64,000 nt of DNA from Colias croceus (Eukaryota; Arthropoda; Insecta; Lepidoptera; Pieridae), in NCBI RefSeq assembly GCF_905220415.1, contig NC_059563.1:2428001-2492000 (forward strand), given 5' to 3'. Positions 51,501 through 51,663 of this stretch are shown piece by piece. The notes beneath the pieces were generated by a model. It was not told where the DNA came from. It did not search any database and saw only the letters and a list, made by a program, of their open reading frames with translations. Position 1 is the first letter of the stretch; every line of letters begins with the position of its first letter. The translations under genes were made by a program, and so were the position numbers.

Positions 51501-51663
51501 CACGAAACTTCAACATGGTTGCTACACATTACATACCAGAGTTTAGGCATAGATATGATTTGATACACTTACCAGACTCCTCGATGATCACATCCTGCTG
51601 ACTCTCAGCGCACCGCTGTAACACTGCGAACATCACGCAGCACGCAACACGAAACCTCAACAT
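319..51663 (-). CDS. Sidestep-family Ig/FnIII transmembrane adhesion protein (whole gene, 19 coding exons)
   Basis: I assembled this gene by eye from 19 exons (listed separately). Every intron is GT-AG, every phase matches, and the exon lengths sum to 2601 nt (866 codons plus stop). Order in the protein: signal peptide (about 1-20), Ig1 (31-141, C48/C122), Ig2 (142-239, C175/C219), Ig3 (240-338, C264/C317), Ig4 (339-433, C366/C414), Ig5 (434-526, C458/C506 plus extra C438/C519), FnIII (527-625), transmembrane helix (about 636-660) and a charged cytoplasmic tail. Family-typical motifs include HWSD, RVDFIKSPT, ITIDM, SWWKG, YGWVQCTGTNSVG, EPC and YDGGLPQEFLM. Introns between modules are all phase 1. 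In flies, Sidestep proteins are surface ligands for Beat receptors in axon guidance; that role here is inferred from family. Which Side paralogue this is cannot be decided. Automated annotation might call it nephrin- or hemicentin-like. The last exon may not be the true end (see exon 19). Confidence 0.92.
1052..1253 (-). repeat. Short interspersed repeat family A, copy 1
   Basis: A full copy in reverse orientation: from CTAGCTGTTCCCCGCGG to the AAACTCTTC...AGCTTTATATTATTAG end. It has an expanded CAAACAAA run. Family A recurs at 1675, 13460, 19526, 20828, 44598 and 45910. Its class (SINE, LINE 3' end or Helitron-like) is not resolved. Confidence 0.8.
1769..2712. mobile_element. piggyBac-like non-autonomous element
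   Basis: Flanked on both sides by TTAA (1765-1768 and 2713-2716), the piggyBac target duplication. The ends are CCCTTAGCAACAC and, inverted, CCCTTAACATCACTCGC. GC-rich subterminal repeats (GGGGGAGC) occur near both ends, with another at about 2511-2545. It is only 944 bp, too short for a transposase, but keeps what looks like the transposase N-terminal exon (2231-2428, minus). Confidence 0.8.
2231..2428 (-). pseudogene. Remnant of a piggyBac-like transposase N terminus
   Basis: A 65-codon frame inside the element starts MNPQQIEHLFNDLE and is then strongly acidic (AESEEEVDSNSENED). Short acidic N termini of this type precede the catalytic domain in piggyBac-like transposases. No catalytic part follows. 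The element is therefore probably an internal deletion of an autonomous copy. Assignment rests on context and composition. Confidence 0.5.
3370..3583 (-). mobile_element. tRNA-derived SINE, full length with target duplication
   Basis: Read on the minus strand it starts GACCGCCTCCTTGGTACAGT (A-box-like TGGTACAGTGGTTGACG) and carries a B box (GGTTCGATTCC). The tRNA-unrelated body ends GGGGACACGGGACTTCAC. It is flanked by a 12-bp direct repeat TAATATGATAGG at 3358-3369 and 3584-3595. The tRNA-like part is not a working tRNA gene. Confidence 0.85.
3733..4140 (+). repeat. GAT/ATG-rich cryptic simple repeat
   Basis: A degenerate trinucleotide tract (GATGATGGTGATGATGATGA and variants) runs up to the exon 18 donor. 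It gives long open frames in several registers, such as His-rich and Ile-rich ones, that are artefacts of the repeat. Confidence 0.75.
4149..4543 (-). CDS. Exon 18: cytoplasmic tail
   Basis: Acceptor ACCATTTTAG, donor TTG|GTAAGT. Encodes residues 669-800. The first ~45 residues are highly charged (DKTEKTKSRDESTKDLLEDK). Then comes a Tyr/Pro-rich stretch: PLDLNYLPTEYRLPHDK, VYEDWLRYKNALP. Length and composition fit a Side cytoplasmic tail; no known binding motif is claimed. The frame stays open past the donor into a GAT-repeat intron, which is not coding. Confidence 0.88.
4921..5049 (-). CDS. Exon 17: transmembrane segment
   Basis: Acceptor TATTTGCAG, donor G|GTATGT, phase 1 at both ends. Encodes residues 626-668. 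A 25-residue hydrophobic helix (about 636-660: AVLVSVLCAVSVLVCVG then TLATFVLC) is followed by YRHCQPRR, a stop-transfer sequence placing the C terminus in the cytoplasm. Two degraded copies of the acceptor side lie upstream. Confidence 0.9.
5150..5345 (-). repeat. Degenerate tandem copies of the exon 17 acceptor edge
   Basis: The start of exon 17 with its acceptor (plus strand: GATGATACACCTGCAAATAA at 5040) recurs as GATGATACACCTGTAAATAA at 5178 (138 bp on) and more weakly as GATCAACTGGAAATAGG near 5311 (133 bp on). The second copy keeps an AG and the VSS-SVQLSAV-like frame for about 11 codons, then a stop. Confidence 0.7.
6435..6683. mobile_element. Short element with AACCGACTTC inverted ends
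   Basis: Starts AACCGACTTCAAA and ends TTTGAAGTCGGTT, with an internal poly(A) run and ATACCGGCCGAATTGATAAC. A TTAAAAA-type direct repeat flanks both ends (GTTAAAAAC and GTTAAAAAT). This is an inverted-repeat element or SINE of about 250 bp. Class uncertain. Confidence 0.65.
6831..7042 (-). repeat. Short interspersed repeat family B, copy 1
   Basis: Reverse orientation. Runs from CTAGATTTCCGCCCACGGC through CCCGTTCCCGTGGGATTTCC to CTTTCGCATTTATAATATTA. Family B bodies share TTTAGCACACATATAGAGGG and TATGCGGGTTTTT. Confidence 0.8.
7567..8137. mobile_element. MITE-like element with ~170-bp terminal inverted repeats
   Basis: The left arm (7567 to about 7746) starts TAGTTCAGGATACATCGCCC. The right arm (about 7966-8137) is its near-perfect inverse, ending GGGCGATGTATCCTGAACTA. 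The arms share GATTTGATGGTT and AGATAACAAGGATAAAAA. The middle (about 220 bp) is non-coding. A TA target duplication is possible, but superfamily is not certain. Confidence 0.85.
10061..10278 (+). repeat. Family B, copy 2
   Basis: A full copy, from ATATTATAAATGCGAAAGTT to GCGGGCGGAAAACTAGT. Confidence 0.8.
11010..11230 (-). repeat. Two degenerate tandem copies of the exon 16 end and donor
   Basis: GGGTTCGCTAGACCC of exon 16 (11345) recurs at 11181 (164 bp) and 11033 (148 bp), with surrounding exon and intron sequence. The nearer copy keeps RVGSSEPHTVTVGLLEH, QRHTG and G|GTTAGT in frame. The far copy keeps RVGSSEP, then diverges. Intron sequence such as TAGGTTTAGGTATATGTGTA repeats too. Confidence 0.85.
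11299..11482 (-). CDS. Exon 16: second half of FnIII
   Basis: Acceptor ATTATCTCTAG, donor G|GTTAGT. Encodes residues 565-625: VFVVENGALITNRTGLAAQW, then VSVRVSVYAFNRVGSSEPHT, the F-G strands of FnIII, then VGLLEHPQRHTG. Two degraded partial copies of the exon end with donor lie directly downstream. Confidence 0.92.
11483..12796 (-). other. Intron 15 (1.3 kb)
   Basis: AT-rich sequence with no gene or clear repeat recognised. Confidence 0.7.
12797..12909 (-). CDS. Exon 15: first half of FnIII
   Basis: Acceptor TTTTCCTCCTAG, donor CAG|GTGGGT. Encodes residues 527-564: DRPSAVQSCDISNVTHDC, then FMASYTPGYDGGLPQEFLMQ. G-Y/F-D-G-G-L-P-Q-x-F is the Side FnIII signature. A second AG four bases further in (ACAG) would break the phase, so the first was chosen. 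Confidence 0.9.
13288..13860. repeat. Direct duplication flanking a family A insertion
   Basis: 13288-13456 and 13686-13860 are near-identical: both carry AAAGCGTTTCAATGGATCCA and end AACAATTGCTTT. They are separated by family A copy 3 (13460-13650) and about 35 bp. Confidence 0.85.
13460..13650 (+). repeat. Family A, copy 3
   Basis: A complete copy, from CTATACTAATATTATAAAGC to CGGGGCACAGCTAGT. Confidence 0.8.
14395..15015. repeat. Dispersed degenerate copies of exon 14 around the real exon
   Basis: The exon core GAGTTGGTACCGGTACATT (about 14828-14846) recurs as GAGTTGGTACCAGTACATT near 14640, CTGGTACCGGTACATTAC near 14420 and CCTGGTACATTA near 14998. TACCCAGCCGTATTCTGATG of the exon recurs as TACCCATCCGTGTTCTGATG near 14713. 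The 14640 copy reads CTGTNSMEWQTN against CTGTNSVGRQTE in the exon. Confidence 0.65.
14781..14894 (-). CDS. Exon 14: end of Ig5
   Basis: Acceptor TGTTTTTCCCTAG, donor G|GTCAGT. Encodes residues 489-526: YHYKVNTSSEYGWVQCTG (C506), TNSVGRQTEPCLFHILPA (C519). This is the Side-family YG-x-x-x-C-x-G-x-N-x-x-G-x-Q-x-E-P-C block. Phase 1 at both ends. Degraded partial copies lie on both sides. Confidence 0.92.
15549..15618 (-). CDS. Exon 13: Ig5 C strand
   Basis: A 70-nt exon. Acceptor TTTTTGTTCTAG, donor A|GTAAGT. Encodes PSSFRWWFNSSTYTEREL then TSNSG (466-488). FRWWFNSS matches the FRWAFN(N)S strand of the family. Phase 0 start, phase 1 end. Confidence 0.92.
15619..17006 (-). other. Intron 12 (1.4 kb)
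   Basis: Contains a family D copy at about 15670-15825. The rest is AT-rich with nothing recognised. Confidence 0.7.
15670..15825 (+). repeat. Short interspersed repeat family D, copy 1
   Basis: From ATAAATTATAAAACAAAGTC through TTAAAACTAAGCAACAGATT to CGCGGGCGAAGCCGCGGGCT. Slightly truncated at the CTAGT end. Other family D copies: 47219, 49155 and 58305. Confidence 0.75.
17007..17101 (-). CDS. Exon 12: start of Ig5
   Basis: Acceptor ATATTTTCACAG, donor ATG|GTGAGT. Encodes residues 434-465: FSPVCSRKDGTALRAARGE, TVTIQCDVDANPM. SPVC matches the family's (Y/F)APVC with its extra cysteine (C438); C458 is the B-strand cysteine. Phase 1 start, phase 0 end. Confidence 0.93.
17498..17651 (-). CDS. 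Exon 11: second half of Ig4
   Basis: Acceptor TTCCTCGCTCAG, donor T|GTGAGT. Encodes residues 383-433: GGVLVSRQSLVLQRVSRQ, then AGAYVCVARNALGEGTSEP (C414) and LHLDVK. The Q-S-L-V-L-Q-x-V-x-R run is strongly typical of Side proteins. A SINE lies about 65 bp upstream of the acceptor. Confidence 0.94.
17716..17974 (-). mobile_element. tRNA-derived SINE with intact tRNA-like head
   Basis: On the minus strand it begins GACTGGCCGGTTGGCTTGGT (A box region) with B box GGGTTCGATTCCC. The body contains GCGAAAGCTTAGTATGGGAT and ends CCCGAAATATTTATTTTGG. It lies in intron 10, same orientation as the gene, about 65 bp before the exon 11 acceptor. Confidence 0.85.
17985..18245. repeat. Degenerate ~30-bp minisatellite
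   Basis: Seven or more imperfect units around TTACAGTGCACGTAATAATA lie between the SINE head and the exon 10 donor. Confidence 0.75.
18321..18451 (-). CDS. Exon 10: first half of Ig4
   Basis: Acceptor TTTTTCTATAG, donor AAT|GTAAGT. Encodes residues 339-382: HVPIPKLKLGANLDADNI, then EGSDVYLECSVRANPP (C366). The usual core Trp after the cysteine is absent: the strand reads HVYFTYN. Phase 1 start, phase 0 end. Confidence 0.93.
18658..18880 (+). repeat. Family B, copy 3
   Basis: A full copy, from CTACTAATATTATGAATGCG to GCCGGCGGAAATCTAGT. Confidence 0.8.
19526..19716 (+). repeat. Family A, copy 4
   Basis: A full copy ending CCGCGCGGAGCGGCTAGT. Confidence 0.8.
20640..20784 (-). CDS. Exon 9: second half of Ig3
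   Basis: Acceptor ATTTCCCTAG, donor C|GTGAGT. Encodes residues 291-338: ISPDGNVTSSILTIVP, then VEDAGRVISCRSVQQN (C317) and EDGWQMDIQ, matching the family's D-x-G-x-x-x-x-C strand and E-D-x-W ending. Phase 0 start, phase 1 end. Confidence 0.93.
20828..21018 (+). repeat. Family A, copy 5, with an inverted inner segment
   Basis: Where other copies read GAGTTTGTTTGTTTGAACGC, this one reads GAGTTTCTTCAAACAAACAA before CGCGTTAATCTC: the TTTG run is inverted. The rest is normal, ending CACAGCTAGT. Confidence 0.8.
21884..25106 (+). mobile_element. RTE-clade non-LTR retrotransposon, apparently complete
   Basis: One intact 1014-codon ORF, a very short 3' end made of CGA repeats right after the stop codon (AACGACGACGACGACGAC), and a 12-bp direct repeat ACTGCAGTTTAC at 25095-25106 matching 21872-21883 and also 21913-21924. 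The short repeat-type 3' tail is typical of RTE. It is inserted antisense to the host gene in intron 8. GC-rich compared with the flanks. The exact 5' end is uncertain because a 41-bp segment there is doubled. Confidence 0.88.
22034..25078 (+). CDS. RTE-type endonuclease/reverse transcriptase polyprotein
   Basis: Apurinic-type endonuclease at about residues 70-310: TYNARTLR, GLSEVRREGED, YAPTS, MGDFNAKLG, EIDFIMT and SDHRMVR hold the catalytic N, E, D and H. Reverse transcriptase at about 530-800: NNKAPGEDGITSELL, YRPISLLSHVYKL, PEQAGFRKGFST, FVDYEKAFDSI (first catalytic Asp, about 660), GVRQGDVISP and LRFADDIV (catalytic FADD, about 760). The C-terminal part has WAGHIARR and GRPPTRWTDD, as in RTE elements. 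No stop or frameshift, so the copy could be active. The first ATG at 22034 is taken as start; later in-frame ATGs are possible. Confidence 0.93.
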   Translation: MTYMHIYCARQPACQAWRVLALNPLMDCTPLTRPLVPGSPAIPGYGSGYGNGGARGAKNHRMRSGYHSRRPLALVTYNARTLRTDEKIVELEEELSKLRWDVIGLSEVRREGEDTVTLTSGNLFFYREGDQQSQGGIGFIVHKSLVNNIVSIESVSSRVACLILRISQRYSLKVIQVYAPTSAHSDEEVEVMYEDISKAIHTSKTHFNVVMGDFNAKLGKRGDDELRVGQFGFGQRNPRGQRLADFLEKEGLFMMNSFFQKPIHRKWTWLSPDGKTKNEIDFIMTTKRQIFKDVSVIHRVKTGSDHRMVRGILNIDVKRERSRLMKSTLRPCHEQIQNPESFQLELQNRFDCLDSSVSVDDLNNRLVETIRAVGSHFKTRKVNPQKLSDHTLKLMADRRSMPLRTSEDAKSYRQLNRRISKSLRHDIRSFNASSIEEAIKRNQGSKVFARDMSIGQSQLTKLKTDRGIVVSAKSEVLGEVERFYRQLYTSVAKPVNSPAKDPRARLTRHFTEDIPDISLYEIRIALKQLKNNKAPGEDGITSELLRAGGKPILRMLQRLFSSALLEGKTPEAWSRSVVVLFFKKGDKTLLKNYRPISLLSHVYKLFSRVITNRLERRLDDFQPPEQAGFRKGFSTIDHIHTLRQIIQKTEEYNLPLCLAFVDYEKAFDSIETWAVLRSLQRCRIDYRYIEVLRSLYEHATMSVRVQDQCTKAIPLQRGVRQGDVISPKLFTAALEDAFKLLEWKGLGININGEYISHLRFADDIVVMAESLEDLNAMLDDLYRVSQQVGLSMNMDKTKIMSNVHVVPSPVSVGNSTLEVVDEYVYLGQTVQLGRSNFGKEVNRRIRLGWAAFGKLHNIFSSKIPQCLKTKVFEQCVLPVMTYGTETWSLTQGLVHKLSVAQRAMERAMLGVSLRDRIRNEEIRRRTGVTDIARRISTLKWQWAGHIARRTDGRWGRKVLEWRPRTGRRSVGRPPTRWTDDLVRVAGSRWMQAAGDRSWWKTLREAFVQQWTSHG
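25383..25534 (-). CDS. Exon 8: first half of Ig3
   Basis: Acceptor AATTTATTTATTAG-like tract, donor AAG|GTAAGT. Encodes residues 240-290: YPLWVRIVGGARPL, AVELICQAVGARPHP (C264), then TISWWKGATRL, a hallmark WWKG strand of the Side family. A different frame of this stretch is also open but gives no domain match. Confidence 0.93.
25535..26099 (-). other. Intron 7 (0.6 kb)
   Basis: AT-rich; nothing recognised. Confidence 0.7.
26100..26157 (-). CDS. Exon 7: Ig2-Ig3 linker
   Basis: A small 58-nt exon. Acceptor CATTCCCCAG, donor T|GTGAGT. Encodes AVTDPSIAPLSENITIDMN (221-239). It continues the LTCQ of exon 6 and leads into the PLWVRI strand of Ig3, as in other Side proteins (Ser/Thr stretch, then ITIDM). 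Phase 0 to phase 1. Confidence 0.9.
26321..26482 (+). repeat. Short GC-rich repeat family E, copy 1
   Basis: From GACGTGTGTCACTCGGAGAC through GCCACACCTCCGCCCGTCAG to GCTATGCACTAGCTTAA. Other copies at 30617, 32664 and 47887. The ends contain an inverted pair (AAGCTATTGCAT / ATGCAATAGCTT in better copies). Confidence 0.8.
26483..26596 (+). repeat. Family B, copy 4, 3'-truncated
   Basis: Starts AAATGGGAAAGTTTGCGAGG and stops after TTTAGCACACGTATAGAGGG, without the GC-rich tail. It abuts family E copy 1. Confidence 0.7.
27259..27807 (-). repeat. 146-bp tandem array of the exon 6 end, donor and intron start
   Basis: GGGCACAAGTATTATTTCAT starts at 27259, 27405, 27551 and 27697, and CCCACCTGGCA (exon 6 donor edge) at 27309, 27455, 27601 and 27747: an exact 146-bp period. 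The fourth copy is the real exon 6 end. Each extra copy includes ~55 nt of exon with frame and donor intact (FTLQRDLYPATLTCQ then GTGGGT). One copy has Asn for Thr (PANLTCQ). Confidence 0.95.
27752..27873 (-). CDS. Exon 6: core and end of Ig2
   Basis: Acceptor TTTTCTATGTAG, donor CAG|GTGGGT. Encodes residues 180-220: GRPAARVSWWQ with the core Trp, then FTLQRDLYPATLTCQ with the second Ig2 cysteine (C219). Ends in phase 0. The last ~55 nt and the donor are repeated three more times at 146-bp spacing in the following intron. Confidence 0.92.
28359..28472 (-). CDS. Exon 5: first part of Ig2
   Basis: Acceptor TGTCCATCAG, donor G|GTAAGT. Encodes residues 142-179: PPERLVILDQDGEEF, then GPFDEGTRVNLTCVAIGG with the first Ig2 cysteine (C175). 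Phase 1 at both ends. Confidence 0.93.
28835..28920 (-). CDS. Exon 4: end of Ig1
   Basis: Encodes residues 114-141. PEDSGQYRCRVDF is the classic Ig F-strand with the second Ig1 cysteine, followed by IKSPTKNTRLNLTVL. Donor A|GTAAGT, phase 1. The acceptor (ATTTTTCACAG, cut at 28921) is immediately preceded by the tail of a SINE in the same orientation. Confidence 0.93.
28921..30070 (-). other. Intron 3 (1.15 kb)
   Basis: Begins at exon 4 with a SINE tail, then a family-tail repeat (about 29036-29203: AAACCCGTTTCGTGTTGTCA to CGAAGCCGGGGCGGACCGCA). The rest is AT-rich with nothing recognised. Confidence 0.7.
28926..29036 (-). mobile_element. 5'-truncated SINE abutting the exon 4 acceptor
   Basis: Same family as 17716-17974: GCGAAAGCTTAGTAAAGGAT, GATCGTGCCGTGTGTAAAAA, TGTCCTGAAATATTTATTTT. 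It has no tRNA-like head. Its tail runs straight into TTCACAG, the acceptor of exon 4, and gives part of the pyrimidine-rich tract. Confidence 0.8.
30071..30184 (-). CDS. Exon 3: middle of Ig1
   Basis: Acceptor TTTTGTACACAG, donor AG|GTAATT. Encodes residues 75-113 and carries the Sidestep-family HWSD motif (LDTRDGIDTHWSDPATLG), then SRASFRTTTTPA. Starts after two codon bases and ends after two, fitting exon 2 and exon 4. It sits about 14 kb from exon 2. Confidence 0.9.
30617..30783 (-). repeat. Family E, copy 2
   Basis: Reverse orientation, from TTAAGCTATAGCATAGCTTC to GAGTGCCACACGTCG. Confidence 0.8.
32380..33090. repeat. Local ~120-bp duplication around family E copy 3
   Basis: ATTACAATAATTAATCATAA followed by TTCACATCTGTCTGTGAGTG and GAGAACGACAGGGCTGTCA occurs at about 32380-32480 and again at about 32931-33025. 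Family E copy 3 (32664-32829) lies between. Confidence 0.8.
32664..32829 (+). repeat. Family E, copy 3
   Basis: A full copy, from ACGACGTGTGGCACTCGGGG to AAGCTATGCAATAGCTTAA. Confidence 0.85.
33684..33830 (+). repeat. Short repeat with the shared GCGAAGCCGC tail
   Basis: TTGTCGCTTCTGTCCGCTCG to ACTCGCGCGAAGCCGCAGGT. The body differs from families A-E; only the tail is shared. Confidence 0.6.
34985..35053. repeat. (GT)n microsatellite in the LINE 3' UTR
   Basis: A run of GT with a few interruptions (AGGGTCTGC, GC, GA) starts right after the ORF2 stop codon (minus strand). Confidence 0.9.
35054..37933 (-). CDS. LINE ORF2: endonuclease/reverse transcriptase
   Basis: 959 residues, uninterrupted. 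Endonuclease: YYQNARGLRTK, ITESWL, IMGDFNLP, LDLVFSNV and a terminal H in DKFHSPLI. Reverse transcriptase: GAGSDGIPAIFVKKC, NYRGISLLNIFSKLLEK, HGFIKSRNVLTNLLDF, YTDFEKAFDRVNYD (first catalytic Asp, about 595), GVPQGSHMGPLLYNIYL and LLYADDKKIF (catalytic YADD, about 681). The VRDLGVILDEKL block and DRRD C-terminal motif fit the CR1/jockey group. The clade within this group is not resolved. Confidence 0.92.
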   Translation of the reverse strand: MTTYNTLNIYYQNARGLRTKLPIFYKNVEKNNYDIIIITESWLCNGILDTELCDRRYDVFRCDRITKKKGGGVMICIKKTFLSHNLHNVPDDLESVWLTIPGNVFKFRSQDAKNLHVIALYLPPNSDAHNTLKIFNQALRNIYDRHPNDLFLIMGDFNLPFILWSTNNTYKINKYCNSNLLESALDLLDTINLLGAQQFNVTQNHCGNTLDLVFSNVSVDCTACSDALVNIDKFHSPLIICVKDICFKELRPVFPKLRKFYRADYDAINSELNKINWYELLSTGSLNECVDIFYSKINTLIDNFVPCIKISSRRHYPKWYTPALINAIKEKSKFHSRWKIFKNPNDYASFSLLRKRVKNLQDECHSNYLSRCQDSIIKDPKEFWTYINSKRKNSNLPSNMNYNGRVLTNGSDICNAFNEYFHSVFQRTISSSVTPNAYDSDVTDCLHTISCNDGEIKKLLKDLDVKKGAGSDGIPAIFVKKCQSGLLLPLKILFKRSVTEGVFPKRWKEALIVPIHKKNSRLEITNYRGISLLNIFSKLLEKLVYKSIYTHALNYIPYNQHGFIKSRNVLTNLLDFTHYLNTNMNDNVQVDVIYTDFEKAFDRVNYDVLIGKLSDVNIKGNLLRWLDSYIRNRCQAVVVGGYRSNFVDIPSGVPQGSHMGPLLYNIYLYDIDKCFHSSKFLLYADDKKIFTKIASLDDCLSLQNDLNRLTNYYNINKISVNINKCQKITFSRNKKNIINFEYSICNEKIPSTNTVRDLGVILDEKLTYNDHIEYVTNKAFANLGFVLRTAEPFDDIRCLKVLYFAYVRSILEFACVIWRPIYKCYINRLEKIQKIFFKKLNFKSKHFPVSYEQACLHYNINALSDRRDLIDVMFLFDILNNKFDCISILNPLNFRVPSQGTRQKNLFLVPSTSTNYLKNSPYFRLPEVYNNKFCSADIFCLSRPRFKSAILQIINNLNK
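37978..38433 (-). CDS. Open frame in the ORF1-ORF2 spacer of the LINE
   Basis: 151 codons, AT-rich, starting just after the ORF1 stop and ending 44 bp before ORF2. The product would be hydrophobic (Ile/Leu/Tyr/Phe-rich, e.g. YTFYIFITYFSHTLY). No domain recognised. It may be only an open stretch in spacer DNA. Confidence 0.25.
   Translation of the reverse strand: MLIARIESLLKSLLYYEPHHISLFTYTFYIFITYFSHTLYTLYLQMNALFKSFYIISEISMNVLVIICLSPLISLKSERTVTISNKIFLHTLSYNIFLCRMFFVYNEFTCLSCINRIYYLMRNRNYNMSNYVIKYFLHNFFSDEIISCIFK
38439..39473 (-). CDS. LINE ORF1: PHD-like zinc finger plus FP25-like C-terminal domain
   Basis: 344 residues. The N terminus has a C4-H-C3 zinc finger of PHD type (C4, C7, C17, C20, H25, C28, C49, C52). 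A coiled coil follows at about 85-180 (LEDIDSKLKIAEKVKENMQK, ALELEQRRTQQ). The C-terminal part (RFLNVEIVGLPEKPNENL, NKMSKDVLIANFKKC, SVKIFINEHLT) resembles the FP25-type domain often found in ORF1 of insect LINEs. Expected to bind RNA or chaperone nucleic acid; function inferred from family. Confidence 0.85.
   Translation of the reverse strand: MNSCKRCNETVSDGTACSSCRCTYHFQCAGYSEIGWRRLGNERQTSWLCQDCKNTLSSGCTTKNLEDLSSYQLSLRRIEDMLSPLSSLPEQVEKLRYDLNELTSTFNTSVIEDIYKRLEDIDSKLKIAEKVKENMQKIQSQVLTMENKFKAYEIEASNRKEDYARLQKAIAALELEQRRTQQKNRFLNVEIVGLPEKPNENLVEEFLRLAAALDCNLKKEDLDFITRIQPLQGKHGASKKIVAKLNNKMSKDVLIANFKKCNKNKGITSHDLGFGGNSVKIFINEHLTIANKILLNTCKQRAKERNIKFVWVKNCVIYLRASEKSPAKSITSEEDLNLFLETLK
39861..39907. 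other. Near-perfect 22-bp stem-loop
   Basis: CTTTTCGTATACAACTTT and its exact inverse are separated by only CAC, with GATG/TATC extending the stem (one wobble). It lies 270-320 bp outside the 5' end of the LINE. No polymerase III signals or known family seen. Confidence 0.85.
40739..40966 (-). repeat. Family B, copy 5
   Basis: Reverse orientation, from CTAGCTTTCCGCCTGCGGCT to AAACCTTTCCGCTTTATAAA. The middle (CTAGCCTATGTTGCTCAGTG) differs from other B copies. Confidence 0.75.
41254..41280. other. 12-bp stem-loop
   Basis: AGACACAATAGA and TCTATTGTGTCT with a 3-base loop, in a locally GC-rich patch (GGCCCCGGAACC ... GGGACCGATCGGGCC). Possibly the end of an unrecognised element. Confidence 0.6.
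41372..41520 (-). repeat. Short repeat family G, copy 1
   Basis: Shares TACAGGTGAAGCTAATATAA and AGTCGGTTACATACAAACAT with the copy at about 47401-47590, in opposite orientation. Confidence 0.65.
43121..43289. mobile_element. Small element with imperfect inverted ends
   Basis: Starts GGACATCTTCATAATGGGCC and ends with the imperfect inverse (GCCCATTGTGAAGAGGACC). About 170 bp, non-coding. MITE-like; class unknown. Confidence 0.5.
44383..44515 (-). CDS. Exon 2: first half of Ig1
   Basis: Acceptor TTTGTTCACAG, donor GTGAGT. Encodes residues 31-74. Contains the first Ig1 cysteine in AELPCDVTPALP and the core Trp in VIWYKQG. Starts in phase 1 after exon 1 and ends in phase 2 (TAT AC|). GC-rich against very AT-rich introns. 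Confidence 0.92.
44598..44807 (+). repeat. Family A, copy 6
   Basis: Short TTTG run and a duplicated CCTATAAGCC / ATATATGATATATAG patch in the middle. Ends GGGGCGCAGCTGGT. Confidence 0.75.
45910..46104 (+). repeat. Family A, copy 7
   Basis: A full copy, from CTATACTAATATTATAAAGC to GCGGGGAACAGCTAGT. Confidence 0.8.
46312..46473. mobile_element. PIF/Harbinger-like MITE
   Basis: Inverted ends of about 32 bp (GGGCCGATTTTTCAATCCTT... and its inverse ending GATTGAAAAATCAGCTC) are flanked by TTA on both sides (46309-46311, 46474-46476). 162 bp, non-coding. TTA duplication and a GGGCC start fit PIF/Harbinger. Confidence 0.8.
47219..47400 (-). repeat. Family D, copy 2
   Basis: Reverse orientation, from CTAGCTTACCGCCCGCGG through CCTCTTGAATCACTCTATCT to ACAGAGAAAGCGACTTTGTT. 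Family G copy 2 follows directly. Confidence 0.75.
47401..47590 (+). repeat. Family G, copy 2
   Basis: TTATATTAGCTTCACCTGTA, TTTGTAACCGACTTCTTTGG, GCGCGATTTTGACCCAC. The 3' limit is approximate. Confidence 0.6.
47887..48052 (+). repeat. Family E, copy 4
   Basis: A full copy, from ACGACGTGTGTCACTCGGGG to AAGCTATGCAATAGCTTAA. Confidence 0.85.
48341..48527 (-). repeat. Family B, copy 6
   Basis: Reverse orientation. Lacks most of the GC-rich tail (CTAGCTTTACCCGCATAG), otherwise typical, ending CTTTCGCATTTATAATATTA. Confidence 0.75.
49155..49333 (+). repeat. Family D, copy 3
   Basis: A full copy, from TACATAGTATAAAACAAAGC to GCCGCGGGCGGAAAGCTAGT. Confidence 0.8.
50471..50515. mobile_element. 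Half copy of the Harbinger-like MITE
   Basis: Only the right end is present (ATTAGACGG... GCCAAGGATTGAAAAATCGG CCC, followed by TTA). The left inverted end is missing. Confidence 0.6.
50799..51200. mobile_element. GC-rich inverted-repeat element
   Basis: TGGGCGTTTTTCCATTAC at 50799 and its exact inverse GTAATGGAAAAACGCCCA ending 51200 bound 402 bp. Next to each end is CGGCCCGGC-type sequence and long GCCGGC/GGCACC runs. It is the most GC-rich patch of the window and highly self-complementary. No transposase; the open frames in it are artefacts of composition. It lies ~370 bp from exon 1. Confidence 0.8.
51330..51516 (-). repeat. Two degenerate copies of exon 1
   Basis: The nearer copy (51438-51516) keeps ATGTTGAAGTTTCGTGCTG, CAGCAAGATGTGATCATCGA and GAGGAGTCTG|GTGAAT, but a deletion puts a stop after 7 codons. 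It is 147 bp from the true start. A weaker copy of the ATG region (ATGTTGAGGTTTTGTGTTGC) lies at about 51390-51411. Both are 3' of exon 1 in intron 1. Confidence 0.8.
51573..51663 (-). CDS. Exon 1: start codon and signal peptide
   Basis: The ATG is at 51663-51661, in good context with A at -3 (AAAAATG). It encodes 30 residues beginning MLRFRVACCVMFAVLQ, a basic start followed by a hydrophobic core, with likely cleavage near residue 19-20, then QQDVIIEES. The donor is G|GTAAGT at 51572, phase 1, which matches exon 2. Two degraded copies of this exon follow it in intron 1. Confidence 0.88.

Larger units (their letters stand above)
44516..51572 (-). other. Intron 1 (7.1 kb)
   Basis: Contains family A (44598, 45910), D (47219, 49155), E (47887), G (47401) and B (48341) copies, a PIF/Harbinger-like MITE and a half copy, a tRNA-like SINE fragment near 46150-46210 (B box, minus: GGGGTCGAATCCCG), a GC-rich inverted-repeat element at 50799, and two degraded copies of exon 1. 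No further coding exon was found. Confidence 0.75.
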
